28,319 nt of DNA from Bacteroidales bacterium UBA1751 (GTDB lineage: Bacteria; Bacteroidota; Bacteroidia; Bacteroidales; UBA932): positions 71,165 through 99,483 of the forward strand of contig DCHN01000076.1 in assembly GCA_002315995.1 (NCBI GenBank), written 5' to 3'. Position 1 is the stretch's first letter; each line of letters opens with the position of its first letter. Shown here piece by piece: positions 16,503-24,037 of the stretch. The position numbers and the translations under genes are program-made. The notes under the pieces were generated by a model. That model had not been told where the DNA came from. It saw nothing but the letters and a program-made list of their open reading frames with translations, and ran no database searches.

Positions 16503-17378
16503 CTATCCATTATTCCTATACTGCGATGGAGTGACGCCTGTATGACGCAGGAAATATCGGTAGAAGTCCATTTGATTAATAAAAGAGAGGGCGTATGCAA
16601 TCTCCTTTACCGGAAGACTTGTATGCTTGAGGTAATATTTTGCCTCAAGTATGACGTATGAAGTTATCCATTCAACAGCGCTTTTGCCGCTTGCCTTCTT
16701 TACAGCAGCGGAGAGATACTTTGGCGTGAGACTCATTGCGCCGGCATAGAATTCGAGGCTTCTCTCCTTGAGATGATGCTTTGAAACAAGAGAAACGAAG
16801 TTGTCAACCATGGTACTTCCTCTCAAGTTGTCTCTTCCAGGCGCATTGAGAAGACGCTCCCATACTCTGGCAATTTCAATATTCATAGAACGAAGCAGAT
16901 ATCCAAGGCTCTTGTCGGTATCGGCATGCTGGGCATAGATTACCGAACGGAACAGATTCCTATAGTGGTGAATAAACACCTTGTACTGCGGGTTAGCCTT
17001 CACCATTCTGTAACGGAAAATAATTTCAGCATTTGTACGGTCAAACTCCATCTGATCAAGAATATGGTCAGACATGGCCATGATTCTCACCTTTGCACTC
17101 TGCCCGTCATCAACCTTGGAAAAAGTAATGATATCTCCGGGGAGACTCACAATAAAACAATCGCGCCTCACAGGATATTGTTCCAGGCCAATGGAGAGTT
17201 CAAAGGCCCCAGCCATACAGTAAAGACATATAATTCCATCAAAACGTATAGGATAAATGAGTTGTGTAGTGTCGCCTGCTTTATAGGCCACATCCATAAT
17301 GAAAAAATCATCTCCATACTTAATGAGTGAGGAATCCGAAACAGTGTCAGCGATTTGGGAGAGAGAGAGGGTTTGCAT
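16503..17378 (-). CDS. AraC-family transcriptional regulator
   Basis: A 291-residue protein. The N-terminal part (about 1-170) looks like a cupin-like ligand-binding domain. The C-terminal 100 residues are a double helix-turn-helix of the AraC/XylS type: LEFYAGAMSLTPKYLSAAVKKASGKSAVEWI, then PVKEIAYALSFINQMDFYRYFLRHTGVTPSQYR. I chose ATG 17378 because an upstream in-frame ATG at 17462 lies before the likely promoter box. The gene is divergent from the tandem acyl ligases, so those are its most likely targets, but that is inference. Its ligand is unknown. Confidence 0.88.
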   Translation of the reverse strand: MQTLSLSQIADTVSDSSLIKYGDDFFIMDVAYKAGDTTQLIYPIRFDGIICLYCMAGAFELSIGLEQYPVRRDCFIVSLPGDIITFSKVDDGQSAKVRIMAMSDHILDQMEFDRTNAEIIFRYRMVKANPQYKVFIHHYRNLFRSVIYAQHADTDKSLGYLLRSMNIEIARVWERLLNAPGRDNLRGSTMVDNFVSLVSKHHLKERSLEFYAGAMSLTPKYLSAAVKKASGKSAVEWITSYVILEAKYYLKHTSLPVKEIAYALSFINQMDFYRYFLRHTGVTPSQYRNNG

Positions 17379-17437
17379 GTAAAATAATCTATTGAAGCAG
17401 AAAAAAGAAAAAAGTATATGAGAAATTTTTGCAAACA

Positions 17438-17445
17438 CAAATATA
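17438..17445 (-). promoter_or_regulatory. -7 box for the AraC-type regulator
   Basis: The minus strand reads TATATTTG, 59 bases before the ATG at 17378. A TTTG lies 14 bases upstream, closer than usual. It shares the 152-base gap with the divergent ligase promoter. Confidence 0.5.
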
Positions 17446-17479
17446 GAATAATTTATCGGCAAAAAGGTATAATTTATGG

Positions 17480-17511
17480 TTAGGCATTGAAAATTTGGTT
17501 ATTTACCTTTG
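17480..17511 (+). promoter_or_regulatory. promoter of the acyl ligase pair
   Basis: TTAG at 17480-17483 (one mismatch to TTTG), a 20-base spacer, then TACCTTTG at 17504-17511. A second perfect -7 box, TATCTTTG at 17522-17529, ends one base before the ATG and cannot serve this start unless translation starts at the next Met (17564). Confidence 0.55.
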
Positions 17512-17530
17512 CATAACAAAATATCTTTGT

Positions 17531-19168
17531 ATGATACACTATTTGACCAGATTACGTAATCAAATGGAACAGCATTGGAACAAACCTGCTGTTTGCAATT
17601 ACGCTGGCGAATCATTCACATTCGGTGAAATGGCAAAGGAGATTGCCTGGCTGCATATCCTTTTCAGACAACTTGGACTGAAAAAAGGTGACAAAATTGC
17701 AATATGCGGAAAGAACCAGGCCAGATGGGCAATATGCTTCTTTGCATCAAACACTTTCGGAACCGTTATTGTTCCTATTCTCACCGACTTTACTCCGGAG
17801 GGAATAGAGAATCTGGTCAACCACTCAGGATGCAGACTCTTCCTTACAGACAAAGATATTTTCAAGAAACTAAGCTGCGAAAAGATGCCCGGTGTGGAGT
17901 TTGTCCTTAACATCTCAGATTTCAAGGAGATATTCACGCATAGTTCTGCACTCTCAGAAGCAGCCAAAGAGACCAATAAGATTTTCAACAACACATATCC
18001 GAATGGCTTCTCTATAAATGACGTCCACTACCCTACCAACAACGACAAGGATCTCGTAGTAATAAACTACACTTCAGGCTCAACCGGAGACCCTAAGGGA
18101 GTAATGATTCGTCAAGAGTGCTTCTCGGCAAATGTTGAATATGGTCAAAGCGCAGTTCCTTCTACCGCAGAAGACAACATACTGTCAATTCTTCCAATGG
18201 CTCACATGTTCGGAATGGCATTTGAGCTCACATATACAATTTGTGCCGGCACAGCAGTTTACTTCCTTGGAAAACTGCCTTCACCAACCCTTCTTGTTAA
18301 AGCCATGAAGGATGTGAAGCCATACATTATGATTGCCGTTCCAATGGTTTATGAGAAGATATACAGGAACAAACTGCTGCCTGTACTCAACAAGCCTGTA
18401 ATGAAATTTGCATTGAAGATTCCAGGAATAAGCACTCTGCTGAAGAGGCAAATATGCAGATCTTTCAATGAGACTTTTGGCGGAAAGGTAAGACAATTCA
18501 TCTGGGGTGGAGCAGCAATAAACGAAGAGGTGGAGAAGGGATTCATTGACCTTGGAATCCATGTCACATCAGGCTATGGAATGACAGAGGCTGCACCTCT
18601 TATGGCGTATGAAAACTGGGACAAATTCGCACCACGCTCCTGCGGCAAGGCAATGAGTTTTGTAACCCTCAGAATCGATTCAGAAGATCCTCAGAACATT
18701 GTTGGAGAGATTCAGGCAAAAGGAATAAACCTCTTCAGCGGATATTACAACAACGAGGAGGCCACCAAAGCCTCATTCACTGAAGACGGCTGGTTCAGAA
18801 CAGGAGACCTTGGAGTAATTGACGCTCAAGGTAATGTATTTATTAAAGGACGCAGCAAGAATATGCTTCTCTCCGCAAACGGCCAGAACATATATCCCGA
18901 AGAGATAGAATCTCTCATAATGAATCAGGAGCACGTTGCAGAATCGGTTGTGGTTCAAAGAGACGCAAGCAAACTTATTGCGCTTGTCTATCCTGACCAG
19001 AACTCATTGGAAAACAATCTTGTAAACCTGAAAGAGTACAGCAGGGAGTTGCTCAACAGCATAAATGCCAGACTCCCAAAATATTGCCAGATATCAAAAA
19101 TAGAGTGGGTTGACAAACCTTTTGAAAAGACCCCGAAGATGTCAATCAAAAGATTCCTGTACAAATAG
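17531..19168 (+). CDS. AMP-binding long-chain acyl-CoA ligase-like enzyme, first of tandem pair
   Basis: A 545-residue member of the ANL (acyl-CoA synthetase) superfamily, which activates a carboxylic acid as acyl-AMP and passes it to CoA. Motifs: the P-loop NYTSGSTGDPKGVM from about residue 179, GYGMTEAAPLM, the hinge region GWFRTGDLG, and the catalytic-Lys region KTPKMSIKRF at the end. I took ATG 17531 over the upstream TTG at 17495, because the N-terminus (RLRNQMEQHWNKPAV) then lines up with the second ligase. The natural acyl substrate is not known; a fatty acid is likely from the family. Confidence 0.88.
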   Translation: MIHYLTRLRNQMEQHWNKPAVCNYAGESFTFGEMAKEIAWLHILFRQLGLKKGDKIAICGKNQARWAICFFASNTFGTVIVPILTDFTPEGIENLVNHSGCRLFLTDKDIFKKLSCEKMPGVEFVLNISDFKEIFTHSSALSEAAKETNKIFNNTYPNGFSINDVHYPTNNDKDLVVINYTSGSTGDPKGVMIRQECFSANVEYGQSAVPSTAEDNILSILPMAHMFGMAFELTYTICAGTAVYFLGKLPSPTLLVKAMKDVKPYIMIAVPMVYEKIYRNKLLPVLNKPVMKFALKIPGISTLLKRQICRSFNETFGGKVRQFIWGGAAINEEVEKGFIDLGIHVTSGYGMTEAAPLMAYENWDKFAPRSCGKAMSFVTLRIDSEDPQNIVGEIQAKGINLFSGYYNNEEATKASFTEDGWFRTGDLGVIDAQGNVFIKGRSKNMLLSANGQNIYPEEIESLIMNQEHVAESVVVQRDASKLIALVYPDQNSLENNLVNLKEYSRELLNSINARLPKYCQISKIEWVDKPFEKTPKMSIKRFLYK

Positions 19169-19178
19169 TCCGCAAAAA

Positions 19179-20738
19179 ATGGAGAATAAAATTAATAGAG
19201 GATACAGAGACATTCTTGCGGAATCGTTCAGAAGCAACTGGAACCTGCCCGCCCTCACCGATTTGCCCGGAGGCAGTCTGACCTACGCACAAGCGGCTTT
19301 CCGCATTCACGCGCTGCACAAGCTCTTCAATGAAAACGGCATCCAACCTGGCGATAGAATTGCTATATGCGGTAGAAACTGCTCGGCATGGGCCATTTCG
19401 TTCTTTGCCGCAACAACCTTCGGCACGGTTGCCGTACCCCTTCTCCACGAGTTCAGCATAGAAAACATCTATCATGCACTGAACCACTCGGGAAGCAGCA
19501 TTCTCATTGCATCAAAGGAGATTATAAAGAATATTGACCGCCAACTTATTCCGGCAGTAAGGCTTATTGTTGATATGAGCGGCCTCGGGGAGATAAGCAC
19601 AGATGTTGAATCATTCTGCGCATCACTTCACAGTTACGGCCACGAAGATATGCTTGTGCTCAACTACACAAGCGGAACAACATCAAATCCCAAGGGTGTA
19701 ATGATACCGGAAAGGGCTATTGTCTCCAACATCATCTTCGGATTTGAGGTTATGCCAATGCTCAAAAGAGGTGACACGGTTCTCTCCATTCTCCCAATGG
19801 CCCACACATACAGCATGGCCTTTGAACTTCTGGTAGAGTTTGCAGTAGGAATGAATATACATTTCCTTACCAGAAGACTCTTCACGCAATACATAATGGA
19901 CTCTTTTGCCAAGGTTAAACCAAGGGTAATAATAATGGTTCCACTCATACTTGAGAAAATTGTAAAGAAGGGAGTGGTTCCGGTATTGAACAAACCTTCA
20001 GTTGCACTTCTTAGAAAGATTCCAGGAGTTGCGTACATAATAAACTCAGCAATAAGAAAAAAACTCTACGATACACTTGGAGGTACATTCTACCAGATAA
20101 TTGTTGGAGGCGCAGCTCTCAGCAAGGATGTGGAGGCAATTCTGAAAGAGATACGTTTCCCATTTACCATTGGCTACGGCATGACCGAATGTGCTCCAAT
20201 AATAGGATATGCAGACTGGAAGAGCTTCGTTCAAGGATCCTGCGGAAAGGCAGCTCCAAGAATGAGAATAGCCATTAATGGTGAAGAGGCAGGTGAAATT
20301 CTGGTATCAGGTGCAAATGTTATGCTCGGGTATTACAACAACCCTGAAGAGAGCGCAAAGGTTCTTGATTCAGACGGATGGCTCCATACCGGAGATGTAG
20401 GCAAGTTGGATTCAAAAGGCAATCTCTTCATAATGGGGAGATGCAAGACAATGTATCTCAGCGGAACAGGCCAGAACATATACCCTGAAGAGATTGAAGA
20501 CCTTCTCTGCTCAGATCCATTCATAACAGAAGCTCTTGTGGTGATGCGCAACAACGCTCTTGTTGCAATGGTTTACCCAAACAAGGAGATGAATGGCAGC
20601 TGCAAAGAGATAACGGAGCATGTGCTGGCGTTCAACTCACAGCTTCCTGTTTACGAAAAAATAGCAGGCGTTGAAATAATGGAGCACGAGTTCGAAAAGA
20701 CCCCGAAGAAGAGCATCAAGAGATTTCTCTACAACTAG
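19179..20738 (+). CDS. AMP-binding long-chain acyl-CoA ligase-like enzyme, second of tandem pair
   Basis: A 519-residue paralogue of the upstream gene, 10 bases after it, so the two form an operon. Motifs: NYTSGTTSNPKGVM from about residue 162, LPMAHTYSMAFEL, GYGMTECAPII, GWLHTGDVG, and KTPKKSIKRFLYN with the catalytic Lys. I chose ATG 19179, after the upstream stop, rather than an alternative start inside the first gene. The pair is side by side in many Bacteroidales as far as I know; their difference in substrate is not known. Confidence 0.88.
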   Translation: MENKINRGYRDILAESFRSNWNLPALTDLPGGSLTYAQAAFRIHALHKLFNENGIQPGDRIAICGRNCSAWAISFFAATTFGTVAVPLLHEFSIENIYHALNHSGSSILIASKEIIKNIDRQLIPAVRLIVDMSGLGEISTDVESFCASLHSYGHEDMLVLNYTSGTTSNPKGVMIPERAIVSNIIFGFEVMPMLKRGDTVLSILPMAHTYSMAFELLVEFAVGMNIHFLTRRLFTQYIMDSFAKVKPRVIIMVPLILEKIVKKGVVPVLNKPSVALLRKIPGVAYIINSAIRKKLYDTLGGTFYQIIVGGAALSKDVEAILKEIRFPFTIGYGMTECAPIIGYADWKSFVQGSCGKAAPRMRIAINGEEAGEILVSGANVMLGYYNNPEESAKVLDSDGWLHTGDVGKLDSKGNLFIMGRCKTMYLSGTGQNIYPEEIEDLLCSDPFITEALVVMRNNALVAMVYPNKEMNGSCKEITEHVLAFNSQLPVYEKIAGVEIMEHEFEKTPKKSIKRFLYN

Positions 20739-20775
20739 GTTTCCTTTAATATTACACGCCACGCCTATTAATACA

Positions 20776-20807
20776 TTTGATTCTTAGGAAGAAAATGTAT
20801 AAGTTTG
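20776..20807 (+). promoter_or_regulatory. promoter of the DUF975-like membrane protein gene
   Basis: TTTG at 20776-20779, a 20-base spacer and TAAGTTTG at 20800-20807. This is a full match to the phylum consensus, 32 bases before the ATG at 20840. Confidence 0.75.
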
Positions 20808-20839
20808 TCATACAAACCAATTAAAGCCTTTAATATCCT

Positions 20840-21451
20840 ATGAAAACAAGACAGGAATACAAAGACGCCGCTCTGGCAAAACTGAGTGGTTTCTGGGGTC
20901 CAGCCGTACTGGCATCATTCATCTATTATCTTCTCAACAGCTCATCAATGCTTGCCGGGAAGGAAGTATCAGGAATCACCTCTTCAAGCCTTTTTACAAT
21001 ACTCATAGCATGGCCGGTGGCAATTGGATACTTCAATGCGTTCAAAGAGTTTCAGAACGGAGAAGGCAGCGATATAGTATCCAAAATGTTCAAAATAGGA
21101 TTCAACAACTACATTCATCAGGTTGTAACTGAATTTCTGAAACATATATTCATTATTCTTTGGATACTTCTCCTTATTGTTCCAGGAATCATTATGGCAA
21201 TAGCCTACTCAATGACCGAATACATAATGGTTGACCGTCCCGACCTCTCGCCAATGGAGGCAATAAGAGAGAGCAAAAGACTCATGAACGGACACAAGAT
21301 GGAGTTCTTTATATTCTGGTTGAGTTTCATAGGCTGGGCACTTCTTGCATGCTGCACATTTGGAATAGGACTACTCTGGCTTATGCCTTACTACGCATCA
21401 GCAAAAGCACACTTCTACAAAGATCTCGTAGCGCAGAACAATTCTTTATAA
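20840..21451 (+). CDS. DUF975-like integral membrane protein
   Basis: A 203-residue protein with several hydrophobic segments: about residues 20-35, 50-70, 100-125 and 155-190. The conserved family pattern is visible: MSPMEAIRES-type (here LSPMEAIRESKRLMNGHKMEFF), LSFIGWALL, TFGIGLLWLMPY and a C-terminal AKAHFYKDL. The function of DUF975 proteins is unknown. The last 37 bases overlap the end of aroE on the other strand, so the two messages share complementary 3' ends. Confidence 0.8.
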   Translation: MKTRQEYKDAALAKLSGFWGPAVLASFIYYLLNSSSMLAGKEVSGITSSSLFTILIAWPVAIGYFNAFKEFQNGEGSDIVSKMFKIGFNNYIHQVVTEFLKHIFIILWILLLIVPGIIMAIAYSMTEYIMVDRPDLSPMEAIRESKRLMNGHKMEFFIFWLSFIGWALLACCTFGIGLLWLMPYYASAKAHFYKDLVAQNNSL

Positions 21452-22347
21452 ATGGAATCAATGCAGTAGGCGCAGTTGATTTTCAAATCAAGAAACAGTT
21501 CAAACGCCTTCACAGCTTGGGCAACCAACATATAGAGGCCTCCCTGGGCAGGGATGCCTCTTTTCTTTGCATCCAGGACGAGGTTGGTTTCAACAGGGTT
21601 GTAAATGCAATCGAGCACTCCCATGGCACGCCTGAATGAATCCAAATCCAGAATACGTCCTTCTACGTTAGGATACATTCCAACCGGAGTGGTATTGATT
21701 ATGATATCATACTCATCCTCAAGTGCAGAATATAGAATGTATTTAACAGAAGATGTACAGCCGTTGAAAATTGTCACATTATTCAATGGAGCACTCTCAC
21801 CTGTGTCAAAATTATCATAGCAGTTCGGCAGATGCCTCACAGCATGAACGACCTCCACTGCCCCTCCATCTACAGCCACGGCCCTAACAGCCTTGCTTGC
21901 ACCGCCTGCCCCGAGAATAAGCACCCTTTTGCCATCAAAGGAAATGCCCGCATGCTTTGCGAGCATTTGAAAGCCATAATAATCACTATTATGACCAATC
22001 AGTTCACTATTGCGGTTTAAAATAACATTAACAGCACCAATTGCATCTGCCTCAGAAGAGAGCCGGGAGAGAAGAGGAATTACGGCCTCCTTGTACGGTA
22101 TGGTTACATTCACCGCACAGAAATTCCCTTCCACCAAAAAGTTCTGCAAAGCACTTCTCTCTATCTCCCTAAGTTCGTATTTATACTGCAACAGCATTCC
22201 ACAAACAGATTCGCCCAATCTGTTTTCAGAACACGAATAAGATTCAGAGCGTGCTGCAGCATCAGAAAGAAGCAGCTTTGCAAGCATCTGATGAATCTCC
22301 TTTGACCAGCTGTGGCCAAGATGTTCTCCTATAAGACCATATTCCAT
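21415..22347 (-). CDS. aroE: shikimate dehydrogenase with an N-terminal insertion
   Basis: NADPH-dependent reduction of 3-dehydroshikimate to shikimate. The protein is 310 residues, longer than the usual 245-290. Motifs: the shikimate-binding GHSWS (11-15), NVTIPYKE with catalytic K86, GHNSDYYGF with D122 (the usual T of NTD is S), the NADP loop LGAGGASKAV, NTTPVGMYPN, and the end QGGLYMLVAQAVKAFELF. The extra length includes a Ser-rich, Cys-containing stretch at about 25-50, between GHSWS and NVTIP. It is the last gene of aroQ-aroC-aroE, 26 bases after aroC. Confidence 0.92.
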   Translation of the reverse strand: MEYGLIGEHLGHSWSKEIHQMLAKLLLSDAAARSESYSCSENRLGESVCGMLLQYKYELREIERSALQNFLVEGNFCAVNVTIPYKEAVIPLLSRLSSEADAIGAVNVILNRNSELIGHNSDYYGFQMLAKHAGISFDGKRVLILGAGGASKAVRAVAVDGGAVEVVHAVRHLPNCYDNFDTGESAPLNNVTIFNGCTSSVKYILYSALEDEYDIIINTTPVGMYPNVEGRILDLDSFRRAMGVLDCIYNPVETNLVLDAKKRGIPAQGGLYMLVAQAVKAFELFLDLKINCAYCIDSIYKELFCATRSL

Positions 22348-22373
22348 ACTCTCAGTTGGATACTATGCTTAAA

Positions 22374-23498
22374 CTAATCTTCCGCAGCAAGATAATTGGA
22401 GCCATAGAGATGGCCAAGCATGTCACACATTACAATGGCACTGAGCGATGTGACCACAATGCAGATTCTGCGAATAATGGCAGGGTCATGTCTTCCAACA
22501 AGAGACAACTCAGTATTTTCACCGGTAAGGAGATTGACGCTCATCTGCTTCTGAGATATTGACGGAGTTGGTTTTACCGCACAATTGAAAACAATTGGCA
22601 TACCGTTGCTTATTCCGCCATTTATACCGCCATTGTTGTTTGTGGTGGTAAAAGCCTTACCCGCATCATCTATTCTCCATTGATCATTGGCCTGAGAACC
22701 ACGCATTGAAGCAAATCCAAATCCTGCCCCGAACTCCACACCCTTAATACCGCCAATTGAGAAGAGCGCCTTTGAGAGAACACTCTCTACAGAGTCGAAC
22801 CACGGCTCGCCCACCCCAGCAGGCAAACCGCATATTGCAGTCTGAACCGAGCCTCCAACTGAATCGCCTGACATCTTGGCCTCAAGAATGGCAGAACGCA
22901 TCTTATCTGCAACAGAATCATCAAGCACAGGGAAGAGTTTGCTGTTTATTGACTCTATATCATCGGCCAAGGCCAAAGATGTCATACGTCCGCCTATGCA
23001 GAAGCTGGAATCATTCACTCCTCCACATGAAAGGATATGTGTTCCTATTCGGATTCCCTTTAATTCAAGTGCCTTAATGGCAATTGCCCCAACAGCAACT
23101 ATTCCGGCCGTTATTCTTCCACTGAAATGTCCGCCACCGCGCCAATCCTCATACCCTCCATATTTGATATGGGCAACATAATCTGCATGTCCTGGTCTGG
23201 CAATGCCGAGATTCTTTTCATAATCACCACTGCGCTGTTTACTGTTCTCTATAATAACACATATAGGGGCTCCGGTTGTACGGCCATTGAAAACACCGCT
23301 CACGATTCTGAACTCATCAGGCTCAACCCTTGCCGTTTCAGTTGCATCCTGCGGTCTTCGTTTTGAAAGTTGAGCGGCAATCATCTCGTCACTCACCTCA
23401 ATTCCGGCAGGCATGCCGTCAAGAACAGCCCCAATCTCTTCACCATGAGACTCCCCAAATAGTGTAAGAACGACATTGGTTCCGATACTGTTGCTCAT
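22374..23498 (-). CDS. aroC: chorismate synthase
   Basis: Converts EPSP to chorismate with reduced FMN, the last common step of the shikimate pathway. The protein is 374 residues. Family signatures: FGESHG at about 14-19, ARPGHADY, WRGGGHFSGRITAG (the HFSGR form also seen in Firmicutes, in place of the RSSARET form of enterobacteria), GGINGGISNGMPI and VGRHDPAI. It starts 34 bases after the chorismate mutase gene. Confidence 0.96.
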   Translation of the reverse strand: MSNSIGTNVVLTLFGESHGEEIGAVLDGMPAGIEVSDEMIAAQLSKRRPQDATETARVEPDEFRIVSGVFNGRTTGAPICVIIENSKQRSGDYEKNLGIARPGHADYVAHIKYGGYEDWRGGGHFSGRITAGIVAVGAIAIKALELKGIRIGTHILSCGGVNDSSFCIGGRMTSLALADDIESINSKLFPVLDDSVADKMRSAILEAKMSGDSVGGSVQTAICGLPAGVGEPWFDSVESVLSKALFSIGGIKGVEFGAGFGFASMRGSQANDQWRIDDAGKAFTTTNNNGGINGGISNGMPIVFNCAVKPTPSISQKQMSVNLLTGENTELSLVGRHDPAIIRRICIVVTSLSAIVMCDMLGHLYGSNYLAAED

Positions 23499-23532
23499 AA
23501 CAATTGGTATTTGAATAATACGAACTTTGGTG

Positions 23533-23805
23533 CTACTGTTTCAAGAGCTCTCCCTGATACTCCCTTGACAAACGCATCACCTCTTTCTGAAAAGGTATAT
23601 AATACTCTCTTATGGCGGAATCTGTTACAAGTTGTGACCTGGAAGCCAATATTTCCGACTCCCTGAGGCTGTTCTCAATAGGTAAAGAAAGTCTCCTCTT
23701 ATAATCTGCAACCTGTTTTACAACTTTCATTCTTTGCTCGAACAGATGAGCCATATCACTATCAATCAGGTCAATACGCTCCCTTAGAATATCAAGTTCA
23801 CTCAT
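23533..23805 (-). CDS. stand-alone AroQ-type chorismate mutase
   Basis: A 90-residue all-helical mutase that turns chorismate into prephenate, the branch to Phe and Tyr. Residues matching the E. coli active site are visible: R8 (E. coli R11), R25 (R28), K36 (K39), R48/E49 (R51/E52) and Q84 (Q88). No dehydratase, dehydrogenase or DAHP synthase domain is fused to it. First gene of the minus-strand aromatic operon, directly divergent from the attenuated trpB2 operon. Confidence 0.92.
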   Translation of the reverse strand: MSELDILRERIDLIDSDMAHLFEQRMKVVKQVADYKRRLSLPIENSLRESEILASRSQLVTDSAIREYYIPFQKEVMRLSREYQGELLKQ

Positions 23806-23824
23806 TTTTTATCTGTTGTTTCGG

Positions 23825-23856
23825 CAAATTTAACACTAAAAATTTTGAAATATCAA
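23825..23856 (-). promoter_or_regulatory. promoter of the aroQ-aroC-aroE operon
   Basis: On the minus strand TAAATTTG (23832 to 23825) is a perfect -7 box, 19 bases before the chorismate mutase ATG. A TTGA at 23853-23856, 20 bases upstream, is a partial -33 element. That element lies inside the spacer of the plus-strand leader promoter, so the two promoters overlap. Confidence 0.6.
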
Positions 23857-23874
23857 TTTATAGCAATAGATTTG
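23844..23874 (+). promoter_or_regulatory. promoter of the Tyr/Trp leader and trpB2 operon
   Basis: TTTG at 23844-23847, a 19-base spacer and TAGATTTG at 23867-23874: a full consensus match. Transcription should begin around 23878-23881, only a few bases before the leader peptide ATG at 23882. Confidence 0.8.
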
Positions 23875-23881
23875 CACCACT

Positions 23882-23950
23882 ATGACAAAGATATCTGCAT
23901 CATATTATTATTGGTGGCGCCTTTCTAATAAAACAGGACGGCTCCTTTAG
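23882..23950 (+). CDS. leader peptide with Tyr-Tyr-Tyr-Trp-Trp, attenuator of the aromatic operon
   Basis: A 22-codon frame (ATG 23882, TAG 23948-23950). Codons 8-12 are TAT TAT TAT TGG TGG, that is S-Y-Y-Y-W-W-R in context. Such a run of rare aromatic codons in a very short frame, directly after a consensus promoter and before an aromatic amino acid operon, is the mark of an attenuation leader peptide like trpL. Slow translation of the Tyr or Trp codons would hold the ribosome over the first pairing segment (23912-23926). Completion places the ribosome over the second segment (23930-23949). The ATG lies 7 bases after the -7 box, so initiation may be nearly leaderless. Not shown experimentally; the call rests on codons, position and RNA pairing. 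Confidence 0.85.
   Translation: MTKISASYYYWWRLSNKTGRLL
23912..23949 (+). promoter_or_regulatory. attenuator 1:2 (pause) hairpin
   Basis: Segment 23912-23926, starting at the first Trp codon, can fold on 23935-23949. Pairs are 912-914 with 947-949 (two G-U), 916-917 with 944-945, 919-921 with 940-942, and 923-926 with 935-938, with single mismatches between blocks and an 8-base loop. It is imperfect but ties up the antiterminator segment when region 1 is free of ribosomes. Confidence 0.6.
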
Positions 23951-24006
23951 CAGTGCTTTAAAGAGAGAGATTTAGAAGAATTACAATTTATAAGGCCGTC
24001 CGTTTT
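23930..24006 (+). promoter_or_regulatory. attenuator 2:3 antiterminator pairing
   Basis: AAAAC (23930-23934) pairs with GTTTT (24002-24006). After one bulged A (23935), GGACGGCT (23936-23943) pairs with GGCCGTCC (23994-24001). This gives 13 pairs with one G-U. The second block is exactly the 5' arm of the terminator, so the two structures exclude each other. Confidence 0.8.
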
Positions 24007-24026
24007 GATTTGGGCGGCCGTTTTTT
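23994..24026 (+). terminator. attenuator 3:4 intrinsic terminator before trpB2
   Basis: GGCCGTCC (23994-24001) pairs with GGGCGGCC (24012-24019): 8 pairs with one G-U and a 10-base loop. G and six T residues (24021-24026) follow. The T run ends 11 bases before the trpB2 ATG, so the terminator lies inside the operon's leader and can only serve to stop transcription ahead of the structural genes. Confidence 0.88.
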
Positions 24027-24037
24027 ATCAATATACC

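Noticed and set aside
17495..17530. Upstream TTG start extending the first acyl ligase by 12 residues
   Set aside because: The added part covers the -7 boxes and does not align with the second ligase; ATG 17531 fits better.
23935..23946. Small local hairpin AGGA-CGGC-TCCT inside the leader frame
   Set aside because: Only four pairs; it may form for a short time but the longer 1:2 and 2:3 pairings explain the region better.
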